Source of the DNA: QHCA01 sp038237645
Lineage (GTDB): Bacteria; Actinomycetota; Actinomycetes; Mycobacteriales; QHCA01
Length of the DNA: 64,000 bases
NCBI GenBank assembly: GCA_038237645.1
Contig: JBBRYN010000002.1
Location: 1-64,000, forward strand
Direction: 5' to 3'
In this document: piece after piece, positions 32,638-41,394 of the stretch
Numbering within the stretch: position 1 is the first letter of the stretch
How the letters are laid out: each line of letters opens with the position of its first letter
Position numbers and translations under genes: made by a program
Notes under the pieces: model-generated
Seen by the model: the letters and a program-made list of their open reading frames with translations, nothing else
Database searches by the model: none
What the model was told of the DNA's origin: nothing

Positions 32638-34230
32638 ATGATGCAGGCCCTCGACGACGCCGTCGCGCGCCGCTGGTGCCGCGGCGGCCTCGCTGCCCTG
32701 ACCGCCGCGCGGGAGGAGATCGACGACCTCAACGTCTACCCGGTCCCAGACGGTGATACCGGCACCAACCTCATGCACACCATGCGGGCGGCGGCCGAAG
32801 CCCTCGACGCGCACCCGGATGCACAGGGTCTCGGGCCGGTGCTCCACTGCATGGCCCGCGGTGCACTTCTCGGGGCTCGCGGCAATTCGGGGGTCATCGT
32901 CAGCCAGGTGCTCAGAGGGGCCGCAGAAGCGCTGGCCGCGGCACCGAGCGCCGGCGGGCGGGCCGTGGCGGCAGCCCTCACCCGGGCGGCGGAATCGGCC
33001 TATGCCGCCGTTGCCGAGCCCGTCGAGGGCACGATCCTGTCCGTTGCCAGGTCCGCCGCGCTGGCCGCCGAGGGCGCGGGGGACGACCTGGTTGCGGTCG
33101 TCACCGCAGCGGCCAAGGGGGCCGCCCGGGCGCTCGCGCGGACTCCGGAGCAGTTGCCCGCACTCGCCCGTGCCGGCGTGGTCGACGCCGGTGGCCGCGG
33201 TCTCGTGGTGTTGCTCGACGCCCTGGTCGCCGCCGTGACCGGGGTGCCGGACCGGCTGGCCGGACCGCGAGCGCTGTCGAGCGCTCCCGCCTGCGCCGCG
33301 CGCGCACCCGACGACGGCCTGTCGGACTACCAGTACGAGGTGCAGTACCTCCTCGAGGCCGGGGACGTCGCCGCCGCCCGATTGCGGGCCGACCTCGTGC
33401 CGCTCGGCGACTCGCTGCTGGTCGCGGGCACCGGCGACGGACTGTGGAACGTCCATGTCCACGTCGACGATGTCGGGGCGGCCGTCGAGGCAGGCGTGCG
33501 GGCCGGGCGGCCCTACCGGATCACCGTCACCCGTTTCGCCGATCAGCACCCCGGCGCGCCGGTGAGCGCCGACCGCGGCGCGGTCGCCGTGGCCGACGGC
33601 ACCGGGCTGGCCGCGGTGTTCGCCGCCGAGGGTGCGCAGGTGGCACCGGGCGGGCCGGGGCGTGCTCCGTCGACCGCCGAGGTGCTGGCCGCCATCCGGC
33701 GTACTGGCAGCACCCAGGTGGTGGTGCTGCCCAACGACCGCAACACCCAGGCGGTGGCCGATGCCGCGGCGCAGGAGGCGCGTGCCGAGGGGCACACCGT
33801 CGCCGTCGTGCCGACCCGGTCGGCGGTGCAGGGCCTGGCTGCGCTGGCCGTTCGGGATCCCGACCGGCGCTTTGCCGACGACGTGATCGCCATGGCCGAG
33901 GCGGCCGGTGCCAGCCGGTCCGCAGCGATCACGACGGCGGTCCGAGACGCCGACACCCCCCACGGCCCCTGCCGGGCCGGCGACGTGCTCGGGCTCGTCG
34001 ACGGCGAGGTGTCGGTGGTGGGCGTCGGCACCCTGCCCGTTGCCCGCCAACTGCTCGATCGGCTGCTCACCGGCGGGGGAGAGCTGGTCACCCTCATCCT
34101 CGGCGCCGATGCGGGCCCATGCCTCGGAGCGGAGCTCACAGCCCACCTGCAAGAGATGTGGCCCACCGTCGAGACGGTGGTCTACGACGGGGGTCAGCCG
34201 CGGTTCCCGCTGTTGATCGGCGTCGAGTGA
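32638..34230 (+). CDS. DAK2-domain protein (FakA/YloV-like)
   Basis: 530 residues. The DhaL-like kinase domain carries NVYPVPDGDTGTNLMHTM (Mg/ATP aspartates), GALLGARGNSGVIVSQVLRG and RAGVVDAGGRGLVVL. The middle and C-terminal regions match FakA (VQYLLEA, GDSLLVAGTGDGLWNVHVH, VVVLPNDRN, GVGTLPVARQLLDRL). FakA phosphorylates fatty acids bound to FakB; no FakB is seen nearby. Start 32638 or 32641 (ATGATG) after AAGGAGG. The recG neighbour order is the usual one. Confidence 0.9.
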   Translation: MMQALDDAVARRWCRGGLAALTAAREEIDDLNVYPVPDGDTGTNLMHTMRAAAEALDAHPDAQGLGPVLHCMARGALLGARGNSGVIVSQVLRGAAEALAAAPSAGGRAVAAALTRAAESAYAAVAEPVEGTILSVARSAALAAEGAGDDLVAVVTAAAKGAARALARTPEQLPALARAGVVDAGGRGLVVLLDALVAAVTGVPDRLAGPRALSSAPACAARAPDDGLSDYQYEVQYLLEAGDVAAARLRADLVPLGDSLLVAGTGDGLWNVHVHVDDVGAAVEAGVRAGRPYRITVTRFADQHPGAPVSADRGAVAVADGTGLAAVFAAEGAQVAPGGPGRAPSTAEVLAAIRRTGSTQVVVLPNDRNTQAVADAAAQEARAEGHTVAVVPTRSAVQGLAALAVRDPDRRFADDVIAMAEAAGASRSAAITTAVRDADTPHGPCRAGDVLGLVDGEVSVVGVGTLPVARQLLDRLLTGGGELVTLILGADAGPCLGAELTAHLQEMWPTVETVVYDGGQPRFPLLIGVE

Positions 34231-34234
34231 GCTG

Positions 34235-36433
34235 ATGTTCGACCTCGATTCGAAGCTCAGCGGGGTCGTCGGCGGCAAGTCCGCCAAGGCACTCGCTGAC
34301 GGCCTCGACCTGCACACTGTCGCGGATCTCCTGCGGCACTACCCCCGGCGTTATCAGCAGCGCGGCGAGCTGACAGATCTCAGCGCGCTGCGCGTCGACG
34401 ACAACGTGACGGTGTACGCCGAGGTGCTGCGGGTGTCCGGGCGGCGGTTGCGGCCCAAGCTGCACAAGACCGACGTGGTGGTGTCCGATGGGCACCACAG
34501 GCTCACACTGACCTTCTTCAACCAGCCGTGGCGGGAGCGGGAGTTGCGCGAGGGCCGTCGGGCCTTCTTCGCCGGCAAGGTCGAGGAGTTTCGCGGCAAG
34601 CGACAGCTCACCAACCCCGACTACCAACTGGTGGACGACGACGAGGGCACCGTGGCCGAAGACTTCGCCGGCCAGTTGGTGCCGATCTATCCGTCCAGCG
34701 CCAAGGTCAACACGTTCACCGTGCAGCGTTGCGTGCGGCTCGTCCTGGACCAGATCGGGCAGCTGCCCGACCCGTTGCCGGCACCGCTGCGGACCCGGCA
34801 TGGTCTGGCCGCCCTGACCGAGGCGCTGCACGACATCCACCGGCCGTCCACATGGGACACCGTCCGGGCGGCGATACGCCGGCTGAAATGGGACGAGGCG
34901 CTTGCCCTCCAGGTGACGCTCGCGCAGCGCCGGTCGGCGGCAGCGGCGCATCCGGCGACGCCGCGGCGCCCGGTCGCCGCGGGGCTGGTCGCCGCCTTCG
35001 ACGCACGGCTGCCGTTCTCCCTCACCGGTGGTCAGCGCGAGATCGGGCAACTTCTCGCGACGGAGTTGGCCGGGGCGCACCCCATGCACCGGCTGCTCCA
35101 GGGCGAGGTCGGCTCCGGCAAGACCGTGATCGCCTTGCGGGCGATGCTGCAGGTGATCGACGGCGGCGGGCAGGCTGCGCTACTGGCACCCACGGAGGTG
35201 CTCGCCGCCCAGCACGCCGCGTCGCTGCGGGCCCTGCTCGGGCCGCTCGCGCGGGCCGGTGAGTTGGACGCTTCCGAGCCGTCGACGCGGGTCGCCCTGC
35301 TGACCGGGTCCCAGTCGGCGCCGGCCCGGCGCACCGCGCTGGCCGAGGCTGCCTCCGGTGTCGCGGGGATCGTCGTGGGCACCCACGCCCTGCTGCAGGA
35401 GACCGTACGATTCGCCGACCTCGGTCTGGTGGTGATCGACGAGCAGCACCGCTTCGGCGTCGAGCAACGCGACGCCCTGCGGGCCAAGGCCGCCAACCCC
35501 CCACACGTGCTGGTCATGACGGCGACGCCGATCCCGCGGACCGTGGCCATGACCGTGTACGGCGATCTCGAGGTCTCGTCGCTGCGCGAGTTGCCCGCCG
35601 GTCGTCAGGAGATCCGGTCGGTCGTCGTGCCCGCTGGTGAGAAGCCGGCCTGGCTCGACCGTGCATGGGGGCGGGTGATCGAAGAGGTCGGCAGCGGCCA
35701 CCAGGCCTTCGTGGTCTGCCCGCGGATCGGCGAGGACGACCCGGCTCGCCCGGTGGACCCGGAAACCGGAAGCACGCTCTTGACCGACGGCGGCTTACCC
35801 AACGGCGCGGACGGGTCCCGGCCACCGCTCGCAGTCTCTGCCGTCTTCAGCATGCTGCGTGACGGCGCCCTCGCCGGGCTGCGCGTCGAGATGCTGCACG
35901 GCCGGCTGCCCCCCGACGACAAGGACGCGGTCATGCGGCGCTTCGCACAGGGCGAGACGGACGTGGTCGTTGCCACGACGGTGATCGAGGTCGGCATCGA
36001 CGTTCCCAACGCGACCGTCATGGTGGTGATGGACGCCGACCGGTTCGGGGTCAGCCAGTTGCACCAGTTGCGCGGGCGGGTCGGCCGGGGTGCCGCCATG
36101 GGCTGGTGCCTGCTGGTCACCCAGGCCGTAGCGGGGTCGCCCGCGGGGCAGCGGCTGGCGGCGGTGGCCGAGACGACGGACGGCTTCGCGCTGGCCCGGC
36201 TCGACCTCGAGCAGCGGCGGGAAGGTGACGTGCTCGGTGCCGCCCAGTCCGGCCGGCGGCGGCAGGTGCGGCTGCTCTCGCTACTCAACGACGAGGACCT
36301 CATCGTCGCAGCCCGTTCAGAGGCGGCCGGGCTGGTTTCCGCCGATCCCAAGCTGGCGAGCCATCCGGCACTTGCCGCGGCGGTGGCTGCACTTGTGGAC
36401 GACGACCAGGCGGAATACCTGGAGCGGGCATGA
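34235..36433 (+). CDS. recG: ATP-dependent DNA helicase RecG
   Basis: 732 residues. An N-terminal wedge/OB region (LLRHYPRRYQQRGELTDLSA) is followed by the superfamily 2 helicase motor: I LLQGEVGSGKTVIA, Ia LLAPTEVLAAQH, II VVIDEQHRFGVEQR, III MTATPIPRT, and V/VI TTVIEVGIDVPNATVMV and LHQLRGRVGRG. Remodels stalled forks and branched DNA. It follows the DAK2 gene by 4 bases and overlaps rsmD. Confidence 0.97.
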   Translation: MFDLDSKLSGVVGGKSAKALADGLDLHTVADLLRHYPRRYQQRGELTDLSALRVDDNVTVYAEVLRVSGRRLRPKLHKTDVVVSDGHHRLTLTFFNQPWRERELREGRRAFFAGKVEEFRGKRQLTNPDYQLVDDDEGTVAEDFAGQLVPIYPSSAKVNTFTVQRCVRLVLDQIGQLPDPLPAPLRTRHGLAALTEALHDIHRPSTWDTVRAAIRRLKWDEALALQVTLAQRRSAAAAHPATPRRPVAAGLVAAFDARLPFSLTGGQREIGQLLATELAGAHPMHRLLQGEVGSGKTVIALRAMLQVIDGGGQAALLAPTEVLAAQHAASLRALLGPLARAGELDASEPSTRVALLTGSQSAPARRTALAEAASGVAGIVVGTHALLQETVRFADLGLVVIDEQHRFGVEQRDALRAKAANPPHVLVMTATPIPRTVAMTVYGDLEVSSLRELPAGRQEIRSVVVPAGEKPAWLDRAWGRVIEEVGSGHQAFVVCPRIGEDDPARPVDPETGSTLLTDGGLPNGADGSRPPLAVSAVFSMLRDGALAGLRVEMLHGRLPPDDKDAVMRRFAQGETDVVVATTVIEVGIDVPNATVMVVMDADRFGVSQLHQLRGRVGRGAAMGWCLLVTQAVAGSPAGQRLAAVAETTDGFALARLDLEQRREGDVLGAAQSGRRRQVRLLSLLNDEDLIVAARSEAAGLVSADPKLASHPALAAAVAALVDDDQAEYLERA

Positions 36434-36984
36434 CGCGCATCATTGCCGGCACGGCTCGCGGCCGGCCGCTGGCGACACCGGCCGGCCGGGTCGTCCGGCC
36501 GACCGCGGACCGCGTGCGCGAGGCGATGTTCTCGACGCTGGCCGGCCTGACCGACGTCGCCGGCGCGCGCTTCCTCGATCTCTACGCCGGCTCCGGTGCG
36601 GTCGGCCTGGAAGCGCTGTCGCGCGGTGCGAGCGACGTGGTCCTGGTGGAGGCCGACCCCGTCGCCGCTCAGGTCATCACCGACAACATCGTCGCGGTGG
36701 CGACGAGCGGGGCGCGACTGGTCCGCCGTACGGTCGAGCGATTCCTGCAGGAAACGCCCGGCGAGCCCTTCGACATCGTCTTCGCCGACCCGCCCTACGA
36801 GCTGACCGACGCGGAGTTGGGCGGCTGCCTGGCGCTCGTCGCTGCGTCCTGGAGCCGGGCGGGCGCCGTCGTGGTCGCCGAGCGGCCGACGCGTGGCGGT
36901 GCGTGGCCCTGGCCGCTCGGCCTCGAACCGATCAAGGAAAGGCGCTACGGCGACGGCACCCTTTGGTACGGTCGCCGATCATGA
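36430..36984 (+). CDS. rsmD: 16S rRNA (guanine(966)-N(2))-methyltransferase
   Basis: 184 residues of the RsmD family. RIIAGTARGRPLATP, RPTADRVREAMFSTL, FLDLYAGSGAVGLEALSRGA (SAM loop), and the catalytic motif IV DPPYEL. Overlaps recG (ATGA) and coaD, completing the recG-rsmD-coaD cluster. Confidence 0.95.
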   Translation: MTRIIAGTARGRPLATPAGRVVRPTADRVREAMFSTLAGLTDVAGARFLDLYAGSGAVGLEALSRGASDVVLVEADPVAAQVITDNIVAVATSGARLVRRTVERFLQETPGEPFDIVFADPPYELTDAELGGCLALVAASWSRAGAVVVAERPTRGGAWPWPLGLEPIKERRYGDGTLWYGRRS

Positions 36985-37463
36985 GACGCGCCGTCTGTCC
37001 GGGTTCGTTCGACCCGGTGACCAACGGCCATCTCGATATCATCTTGCGGGCCGGCCAGCTTTACGACGAGGTCGTCGTCGCGGTGCTGGTCAACAAGAGC
37101 AAGCAGCGGCTGTTCTCCGTCGACGAGCGGATGGACATGCTGGGTGAGGTCACCCGGGACTACGAAAACATCAGCATCGACTCCTTCTATGGGCTCACCG
37201 TCGACTACTGCACCGCGCACGGCATCAAGACGGTGGTCAAGGGCCTCCGCGCGGTCAGCGACTTCGACTACGAGTTGCAGATGGCACAGATGAACCACGG
37301 GCTGGCCAGCGTCGAGACTCTGTTCATGGCGACCAACCCGCTCTACTCCTTCCTCTCCTCCAGCCTGGTCAAGGAGGTCGCCACCTTCGGCGGCGACGTC
37401 TCCGCACACGTGCCGGAGTCGGTGAGCGCGCGACTCATCGAGCGCCTCGCGGACCACGGTTGA
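36981..37463 (+). CDS. coaD: Phosphopantetheine adenylyltransferase
   Basis: 160 residues. Nucleotidyltransferase fold with RAVCPGSFDPVTNGHLDII, VVKGLRAVSDFDYELQMAQM and the C-terminal SSSLVKEVATFGGDVS. Catalyses the fourth step of coenzyme A synthesis. ATG 36981 overlaps the rsmD stop. Confidence 0.97.
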   Translation: MRRAVCPGSFDPVTNGHLDIILRAGQLYDEVVVAVLVNKSKQRLFSVDERMDMLGEVTRDYENISIDSFYGLTVDYCTAHGIKTVVKGLRAVSDFDYELQMAQMNHGLASVETLFMATNPLYSFLSSSLVKEVATFGGDVSAHVPESVSARLIERLADHG

Positions 37464-37489
37464 CCACGGCTGACTGGGGACCGAAAACC

Positions 37490-37975
37490 GTGAACCCGCT
37501 CGAGCGCATCGACGAGGTGACGGCACTGATCGAGGGTGCCCGGTCGGTGCCCATGTCGGCGTCGTGCATCGTCAACCGCGAAGAACTCCTCGACCTGCTG
37601 GACTCGCTCCGCGCCGAATTGCCGGCCGAGGTGCGCAAGGCACGTGCAGTGCTGGATGAGCGCGACGAGATCATCGCGGCCGGCCACCGGGAGGCCGAGC
37701 GCGTCGTCACCGGCGGCCTCGGTGAGCACCGGCGGCTGGTGTCCGAGGCGGACGTCACAGCCGCCGCACAGCACGAGGCGGCGGCCTTGATGGCGGAGGC
37801 CAGGACTGAGGCCGACCGGCTCAAGGCAGCGGCCGAGATCTACGTCGACGAGACGCTGGCGGAGTTCGAGCGGGTGCTCACCCGGACCCTCACGACGGTC
37901 GAGCGCGGGCGCGACCGGCTGCGGGCCCGTGCCGGCAGCGACCAGGGCGCGCCGGTCGATCAGCCCACAACCTGA
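37490..37975 (+). CDS. sepIVA: SepIVA-like DivIVA-related septation protein
   Basis: 161 residues, mostly coiled coil. NPLERIDEVTALIEGARSVP and MSASCIVNREELLDLLDSLR, then AVLDERDEIIAAGHREAERV, match the start and helix pattern of mycobacterial SepIVA, a septum-associated DivIVA paralogue that lies in the same coaD to rnc neighbourhood. GTG 37490 fits the family start and has GGGGA upstream; a TTG at 37460 overlapping coaD is less likely. The C-terminal tail is basic. Confidence 0.8.
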   Translation: MNPLERIDEVTALIEGARSVPMSASCIVNREELLDLLDSLRAELPAEVRKARAVLDERDEIIAAGHREAERVVTGGLGEHRRLVSEADVTAAAQHEAAALMAEARTEADRLKAAAEIYVDETLAEFERVLTRTLTTVERGRDRLRARAGSDQGAPVDQPTT

Positions 37976-38004
37976 GTCGCGTCGACGCGTGGCCGGGGCT
38001 CGGG

Positions 38005-38010
38005 TATCCT
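38005..38010 (+). promoter_or_regulatory. -10 box upstream of the DUF177-rpmF transcript
   Basis: TATCCT in GGGTATCCTCG lies about 60 bases before the DUF177 start in the short gap after the SepIVA gene. It gives a plausible leader for DUF177-rpmF. No -35 box was identified. Confidence 0.35.
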
Positions 38011-38069
38011 CGATGAGGCCTCGACAGTGCCGACCCGATCCGCTTGCCAACCGCAGTCTCACCGGCTGC

Positions 38070-38657
38070 ATGGCAAACCACAGTCTCGTGAACAGGAAAA
38101 CGCCAGCTCGCCTCGACCCCCGCCACCCGCTCGTGCTGGATACTCGCGAGCTCGGTCGTCGGCCTGGGTCGATGCGCCGCCTGTCCTTCCCCGTTCTCGC
38201 GCCTGACGGGCTCGGCCTGGAGCTGGTCGGCGTTCCGGCCGGGGCGCGGCTTCACCTCGATCTGCGGCTCGAGTCGGTGATGGAAGGCGTGCTCGTCACC
38301 GGCACCGTGAGCGCGTCGGTCGCGGGGGAGTGCGCCCGGTGCCTGGGCCCGGTCACCGACGAGCTGGTCGTCGACATGCAGGAGCTGTTCGCCTATCCGG
38401 ACAGCACCACGGAGGAGACCACTTCGCCGGGCGAGGTCAGCCGGCTCGAGGGCGACTTCTGCGACCTCGAGCCGGTGGTAAGGGACGCGGTGGTGCTCGG
38501 CTTGCCGCTGGTCCCGCTGTGCCGGGAGGGTTGCCCAGGTCTGTGCGCCATCTGCGGTGAGCGCTGGGACGAGCTGCCGACCGGCCACAGGCACGACCAG
38601 GCCGACCCACGATGGGCGGCTCTGCAGCAGCTGCACGACAACAGTCAGGAGAGCTAG
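38070..38657 (+). CDS. DUF177 (YceD-like) protein
   Basis: 195 residues. LVLDTRELGRRPGSMRRLSF, VTGTVSASVAGECARCLGPV, FCDLEPVVRDAVVLGLPLVP and CREGCPGLCAICGERWDELP give the four-Cys layout of DUF177. Members are always beside rpmF and are implicated in 23S rRNA/L32 handling. Start 38070 (MANHS) or GTG 38088 (VNRKT); neither has a good ribosome binding site. The flanking bases contain a partly repeated CAGTCTC. Confidence 0.88.
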   Translation: MANHSLVNRKTPARLDPRHPLVLDTRELGRRPGSMRRLSFPVLAPDGLGLELVGVPAGARLHLDLRLESVMEGVLVTGTVSASVAGECARCLGPVTDELVVDMQELFAYPDSTTEETTSPGEVSRLEGDFCDLEPVVRDAVVLGLPLVPLCREGCPGLCAICGERWDELPTGHRHDQADPRWAALQQLHDNSQES

Positions 38658-38659
38658 CC

Positions 38660-38833
38660 GTGGCCGTTCCGAAGCGCCGGATGTCGCGCAGCAACACGCG
38701 TTCGCGCCGGTCACAGTGGAAGACCACTGCGCCCGCGCTCCAGCCCTGCGGCCGATGCCGGCAGCCCAAGCTGTCGCATACCGCGTGCCCGACCTGCGGC
38801 ACGTACGACGGCCGCCAGATCCTCTCCGTCTGA
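38660..38833 (+). CDS. rpmF: 50S ribosomal protein L32
   Basis: 57 residues. VAVPKRRMSRSNTRSRRSQW is the standard L32 opening; CGRCRQPKLSHTACPTCG has the two CxxC zinc pairs. GTG 38660 follows AGGAGA. Three bases after the DUF177 stop. Confidence 0.97.
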   Translation: MAVPKRRMSRSNTRSRRSQWKTTAPALQPCGRCRQPKLSHTACPTCGTYDGRQILSV

Positions 38834-38845
38834 CCGGTGGCGTGA

Positions 38846-39076
38846 ATGCCGGGCCCATCCGAGCCCGAATCCACGCGGCGCATTCGGATCGCGGTCGACC
38901 TGCTCGGGCGTGACTGCGCGCCGGATGCCGTCCTGGCCGGGACAGCCTTGGCGTTGCGGGTCCGGGGAGTCGGCGGCAAGCCCGACGGCTTCACCGGCAA
39001 CGTCCTGCTCAAGGGGATGCACCGTCGGGAGCCCATCCCCGCAGTTCCGTCGCCAGCTCATCCGGCGGCAGGGTGA
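38846..39076 (+). pseudogene. plsX: plsX remnant with large internal deletion
   Basis: 76 residues in place of about 330. The start RRIRIAVDLLGRDCAPDAVL is the PlsX N-terminus (I.IAVD.MGGD.AP), and KPDGFTGNVLLKGM is the PlsX C-terminal signature (DGFTGNVALK). Between them nearly the whole enzyme is gone, and the last 20 residues do not resemble PlsX. Its place between rpmF and rnc is the normal one for plsX. The frame stays open and its stop overlaps the rnc start. Glycerolipid synthesis would need another acyltransferase. Confidence 0.75.
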
Positions 39077-39810
39077 GCGAGGTCGCGGGCGGCGGCTCCC
39101 GGTCGGCGGCGGTTCTGGAAGCGGCCCTCGGGACGTCACTCGATCCGGGCCTGATGTGCCGGGCGCTGACCCATCGTTCGTACGCCTATGAGAACGGCGG
39201 GCTGCCGACCAACGAACGGCTGGAGTTCCTCGGCGACTCGGTGCTGGGCCTGGTGATCACCGACTTGCTCTACCGCGCTCATCCCGACCTGGCCGAGGGC
39301 CAGCTCGCCAAGCTGCGCGCGTCCGTGGTCAACATGCGAGCCCTCGCCGACGTCGCGCGTGGTCTCGGCCCGGGCGGACTCGGCGCTCATCTGCGGCTCG
39401 GGCGCGGTGAGGAGGTGACGGGTGGGCGCGACAAGGCCAGCATCCTGGCCGACACGCTCGAGGCGGTGCTCGGCGCGGTCTACCTCGATCATGGGATCGA
39501 CGGCGCCAGGCAGGTGGTGCACCGGCTGTTCGACCCGGTGCTCGAAGACGTCACCTATCGGGGGGCCGGCCTGGACTGGAAGACCAGCCTGCAGGAGCTC
39601 ACCGCCGGAGAAGGCCTTGGTGTTCCGGTTTACCAGGTGAGCGAGATCGGGCCCGACCACCAGAAGACCTTCACCGCCGTCGCGGTCATCGGCGGGGAAC
39701 AACTCGGCACCGGTGTCGGTCGCAGCAAGAAGGAAGCCGAGCAGCGCGCCGCCGAGGCAGCCTTCTCGGTCCTGCGCATTCGGGCCGATCCCCGCACCGC
39801 GACGGACTGA
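39073..39810 (+). CDS. rnc: Ribonuclease III
   Basis: 245 residues. LCTHRSYA-like ALTHRSYAYEN, the RNase III signature NERLEFLGDSVLGLVITDLL, DTLEAVLGAVYLDHG and a C-terminal dsRNA-binding domain (DWKTSLQELTAGEG, GVGRSKKEAEQRAAEAAF). Processes rRNA precursors and structured mRNA. GTG 39073 overlaps the plsX remnant stop. Confidence 0.95.
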   Translation: MSEVAGGGSRSAAVLEAALGTSLDPGLMCRALTHRSYAYENGGLPTNERLEFLGDSVLGLVITDLLYRAHPDLAEGQLAKLRASVVNMRALADVARGLGPGGLGAHLRLGRGEEVTGGRDKASILADTLEAVLGAVYLDHGIDGARQVVHRLFDPVLEDVTYRGAGLDWKTSLQELTAGEGLGVPVYQVSEIGPDHQKTFTAVAVIGGEQLGTGVGRSKKEAEQRAAEAAFSVLRIRADPRTATD

Positions 39811-39812
39811 AA

Positions 39813-40721
39813 ATGCCGGAGCTGCCCGAGGTGGAGGTGGTGCGTCGCGGCCTGCAGACGTGGGTCGCCGGGCGCACCCTGACAGCCGCCACCGTGCACC
39901 ATCCGAGGGCCGTACGACGCCACCTGGCCGGGCCCGACGATTTCACCGCTCGACTGGTCGGCCGGACCCTCGGCCCCGTGTCGCGGCGCGGCAAGTATCT
40001 GTGGGTGCCGCTCGACGCGGGGGCCGCTCTGGTCGCCCACCTCGGAATGAGCGGTCAGCTGCTCGTCGTGCCGGAAGGCACGGCCCGCCAGCCGCACCTT
40101 CGGGTGGCGATGCGCTTCGCCGACGGCGGGACTGAGCTGCGCTTCGTCGACCAGCGGACCTTCGGCGGCATGTTCATCGACGAGTGCGACATCGAATCCT
40201 CGGACGAGAGCACGGACCGGGGCGCCCAGGCAAGCCCCTACGAGAGCGCCGTACCCCACAGCCTGCGGCACATCGCCCGCGACCCGCTCGATCCGCGGTT
40301 CGACGAGGGCGTCTTCGCCACCGCGTTGCGGCGGCGGCGCACCTCGGTCAAGCGGGCGCTGCTCGACCAGGCGCTGATCTCGGGGATCGGCAACATCTAC
40401 GCCGACGAGGCCCTCTGGCGGGCCCGGCTGCACGGCTCGCGGCCGACGGAGACGTTGCGCCGCGCCGAGGTGGCCGCCGTCCTCGACGGCGCCCGGGAGG
40501 TGATGAGTCATGCTCTCGGCCAGGGCGGCACGTCCTTCGACGCGCTCTACGTCAATATCAACGGCGAGAGCGGGTACTTCGACCGGTCGCTGCACGTCTA
40601 CGGCCGGGAGGGCCTGCCCTGCGCCCGGTGCGGCACGCCGATCCGTCGAGAGGTTTTCATGAACCGGTCGAGCTTCAGTTGTCCACGGTGCCAGCCCCGG
40701 CCGCGCCGATCCCGTCCGTGA
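39813..40721 (+). CDS. mutM: Formamidopyrimidine-DNA glycosylase
   Basis: 302 residues. The catalytic Pro is PELPEVEVVRRGL; other blocks are VAHLGMSGQLLV, FVDQRTFGGMF, ISGIGNIYADEALWRA (H2TH) and a C-terminal zinc finger with CARCG and CPRCQ. Excises 8-oxoguanine. An acidic insertion (SSDESTDRGAQASPYESAVP) sits between the N-domain and the H2TH. Starts 3 bases after rnc. Confidence 0.95.
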   Translation: MPELPEVEVVRRGLQTWVAGRTLTAATVHHPRAVRRHLAGPDDFTARLVGRTLGPVSRRGKYLWVPLDAGAALVAHLGMSGQLLVVPEGTARQPHLRVAMRFADGGTELRFVDQRTFGGMFIDECDIESSDESTDRGAQASPYESAVPHSLRHIARDPLDPRFDEGVFATALRRRRTSVKRALLDQALISGIGNIYADEALWRARLHGSRPTETLRRAEVAAVLDGAREVMSHALGQGGTSFDALYVNINGESGYFDRSLHVYGREGLPCARCGTPIRREVFMNRSSFSCPRCQPRPRRSRP

Positions 40722-40733
40722 TCGGCCGTCAAG

Positions 40734-40788
40734 CTGCCGGGACCTGGACTGCCGGGACTTGGACTGCCGGGACTGGGGCTGCCGAGAC
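40734..40788 (+). repeat. 15-bp tandem repeat downstream of mutM
   Basis: Three and a half copies of CTGCCGGGACYTGGA starting at 40734, 40749 and 40764. The 240-base gap 40722-40962 contains nothing else recognised. The repeat is non-coding as far as can be seen. Confidence 0.75.
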
Positions 40789-40962
40789 CACAGGGCCGGT
40801 TTCGACGGGGTTCGCGGGGAATTGCGCGCGGCGCAACGGCGGTCGGCTTGACCGGCCGGGGGCGTCGTGCGACCCTCGATCCACCGCCCTGCGCCCCAAT
40901 CCCGCGGCTATGCGCGGTAGGCGTGGCGATCCCGGTTCCCCAGCGTTGAGGAAGTCGCGAAG

Positions 40963-41166
40963 ATGGCGAAGGCTCTGTTCGGTCATGTCACCACCAGCCC
41001 AGACCTGCGTCTCATCGACGAGGTGGGGCGGCTGCGACGACGAGTACACGAGCTCGAATCGGAGTTGTCCGCCATCCGAGCTGACAACGACCGGCTGGCC
41101 GCTGCCATGCGGGTGGCCGACGACGAGTTGCTGCACCTGTCGCACCTCGAGCACGCAGGCATCTGA
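40963..41166 (+). CDS. Small actinobacterial coiled-coil protein
   Basis: 67 residues. The start MAKALFGHV is followed by a coiled coil with heptads (LIDEVGRLRRRVHELESELS, AIRADNDRLAAAM). Similar short proteins beginning M.KALFG.V are familiar from other actinobacteria; the function is unknown. It sits between mutM and smc. The 41167-41394 gap contains a possible -10 (TAAGGT, 41262-41267) for smc. Confidence 0.7.
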   Translation: MAKALFGHVTTSPDLRLIDEVGRLRRRVHELESELSAIRADNDRLAAAMRVADDELLHLSHLEHAGI

Positions 41167-41394
41167 TCTGACCCCCGTCGCGGTGCCCGACCACCGTGAC
41201 CGGCGATCTCGTCCCAGCCGCTCGACGACCCGATCGGCGACCCGCGGTCCGTGTCGCCCGGTAAGGTTGACGCTCATCGTGTCGATGTGGCGGTAGATTT
41301 CGGCTCGACAGTCCGACAGCTGAGCAGTTCAGCAGCCCCCAGACCGCAGGGCCCTTCCCCGCGCCCAGGTCCGCCCCGTCCGTCTCGGAGACCC

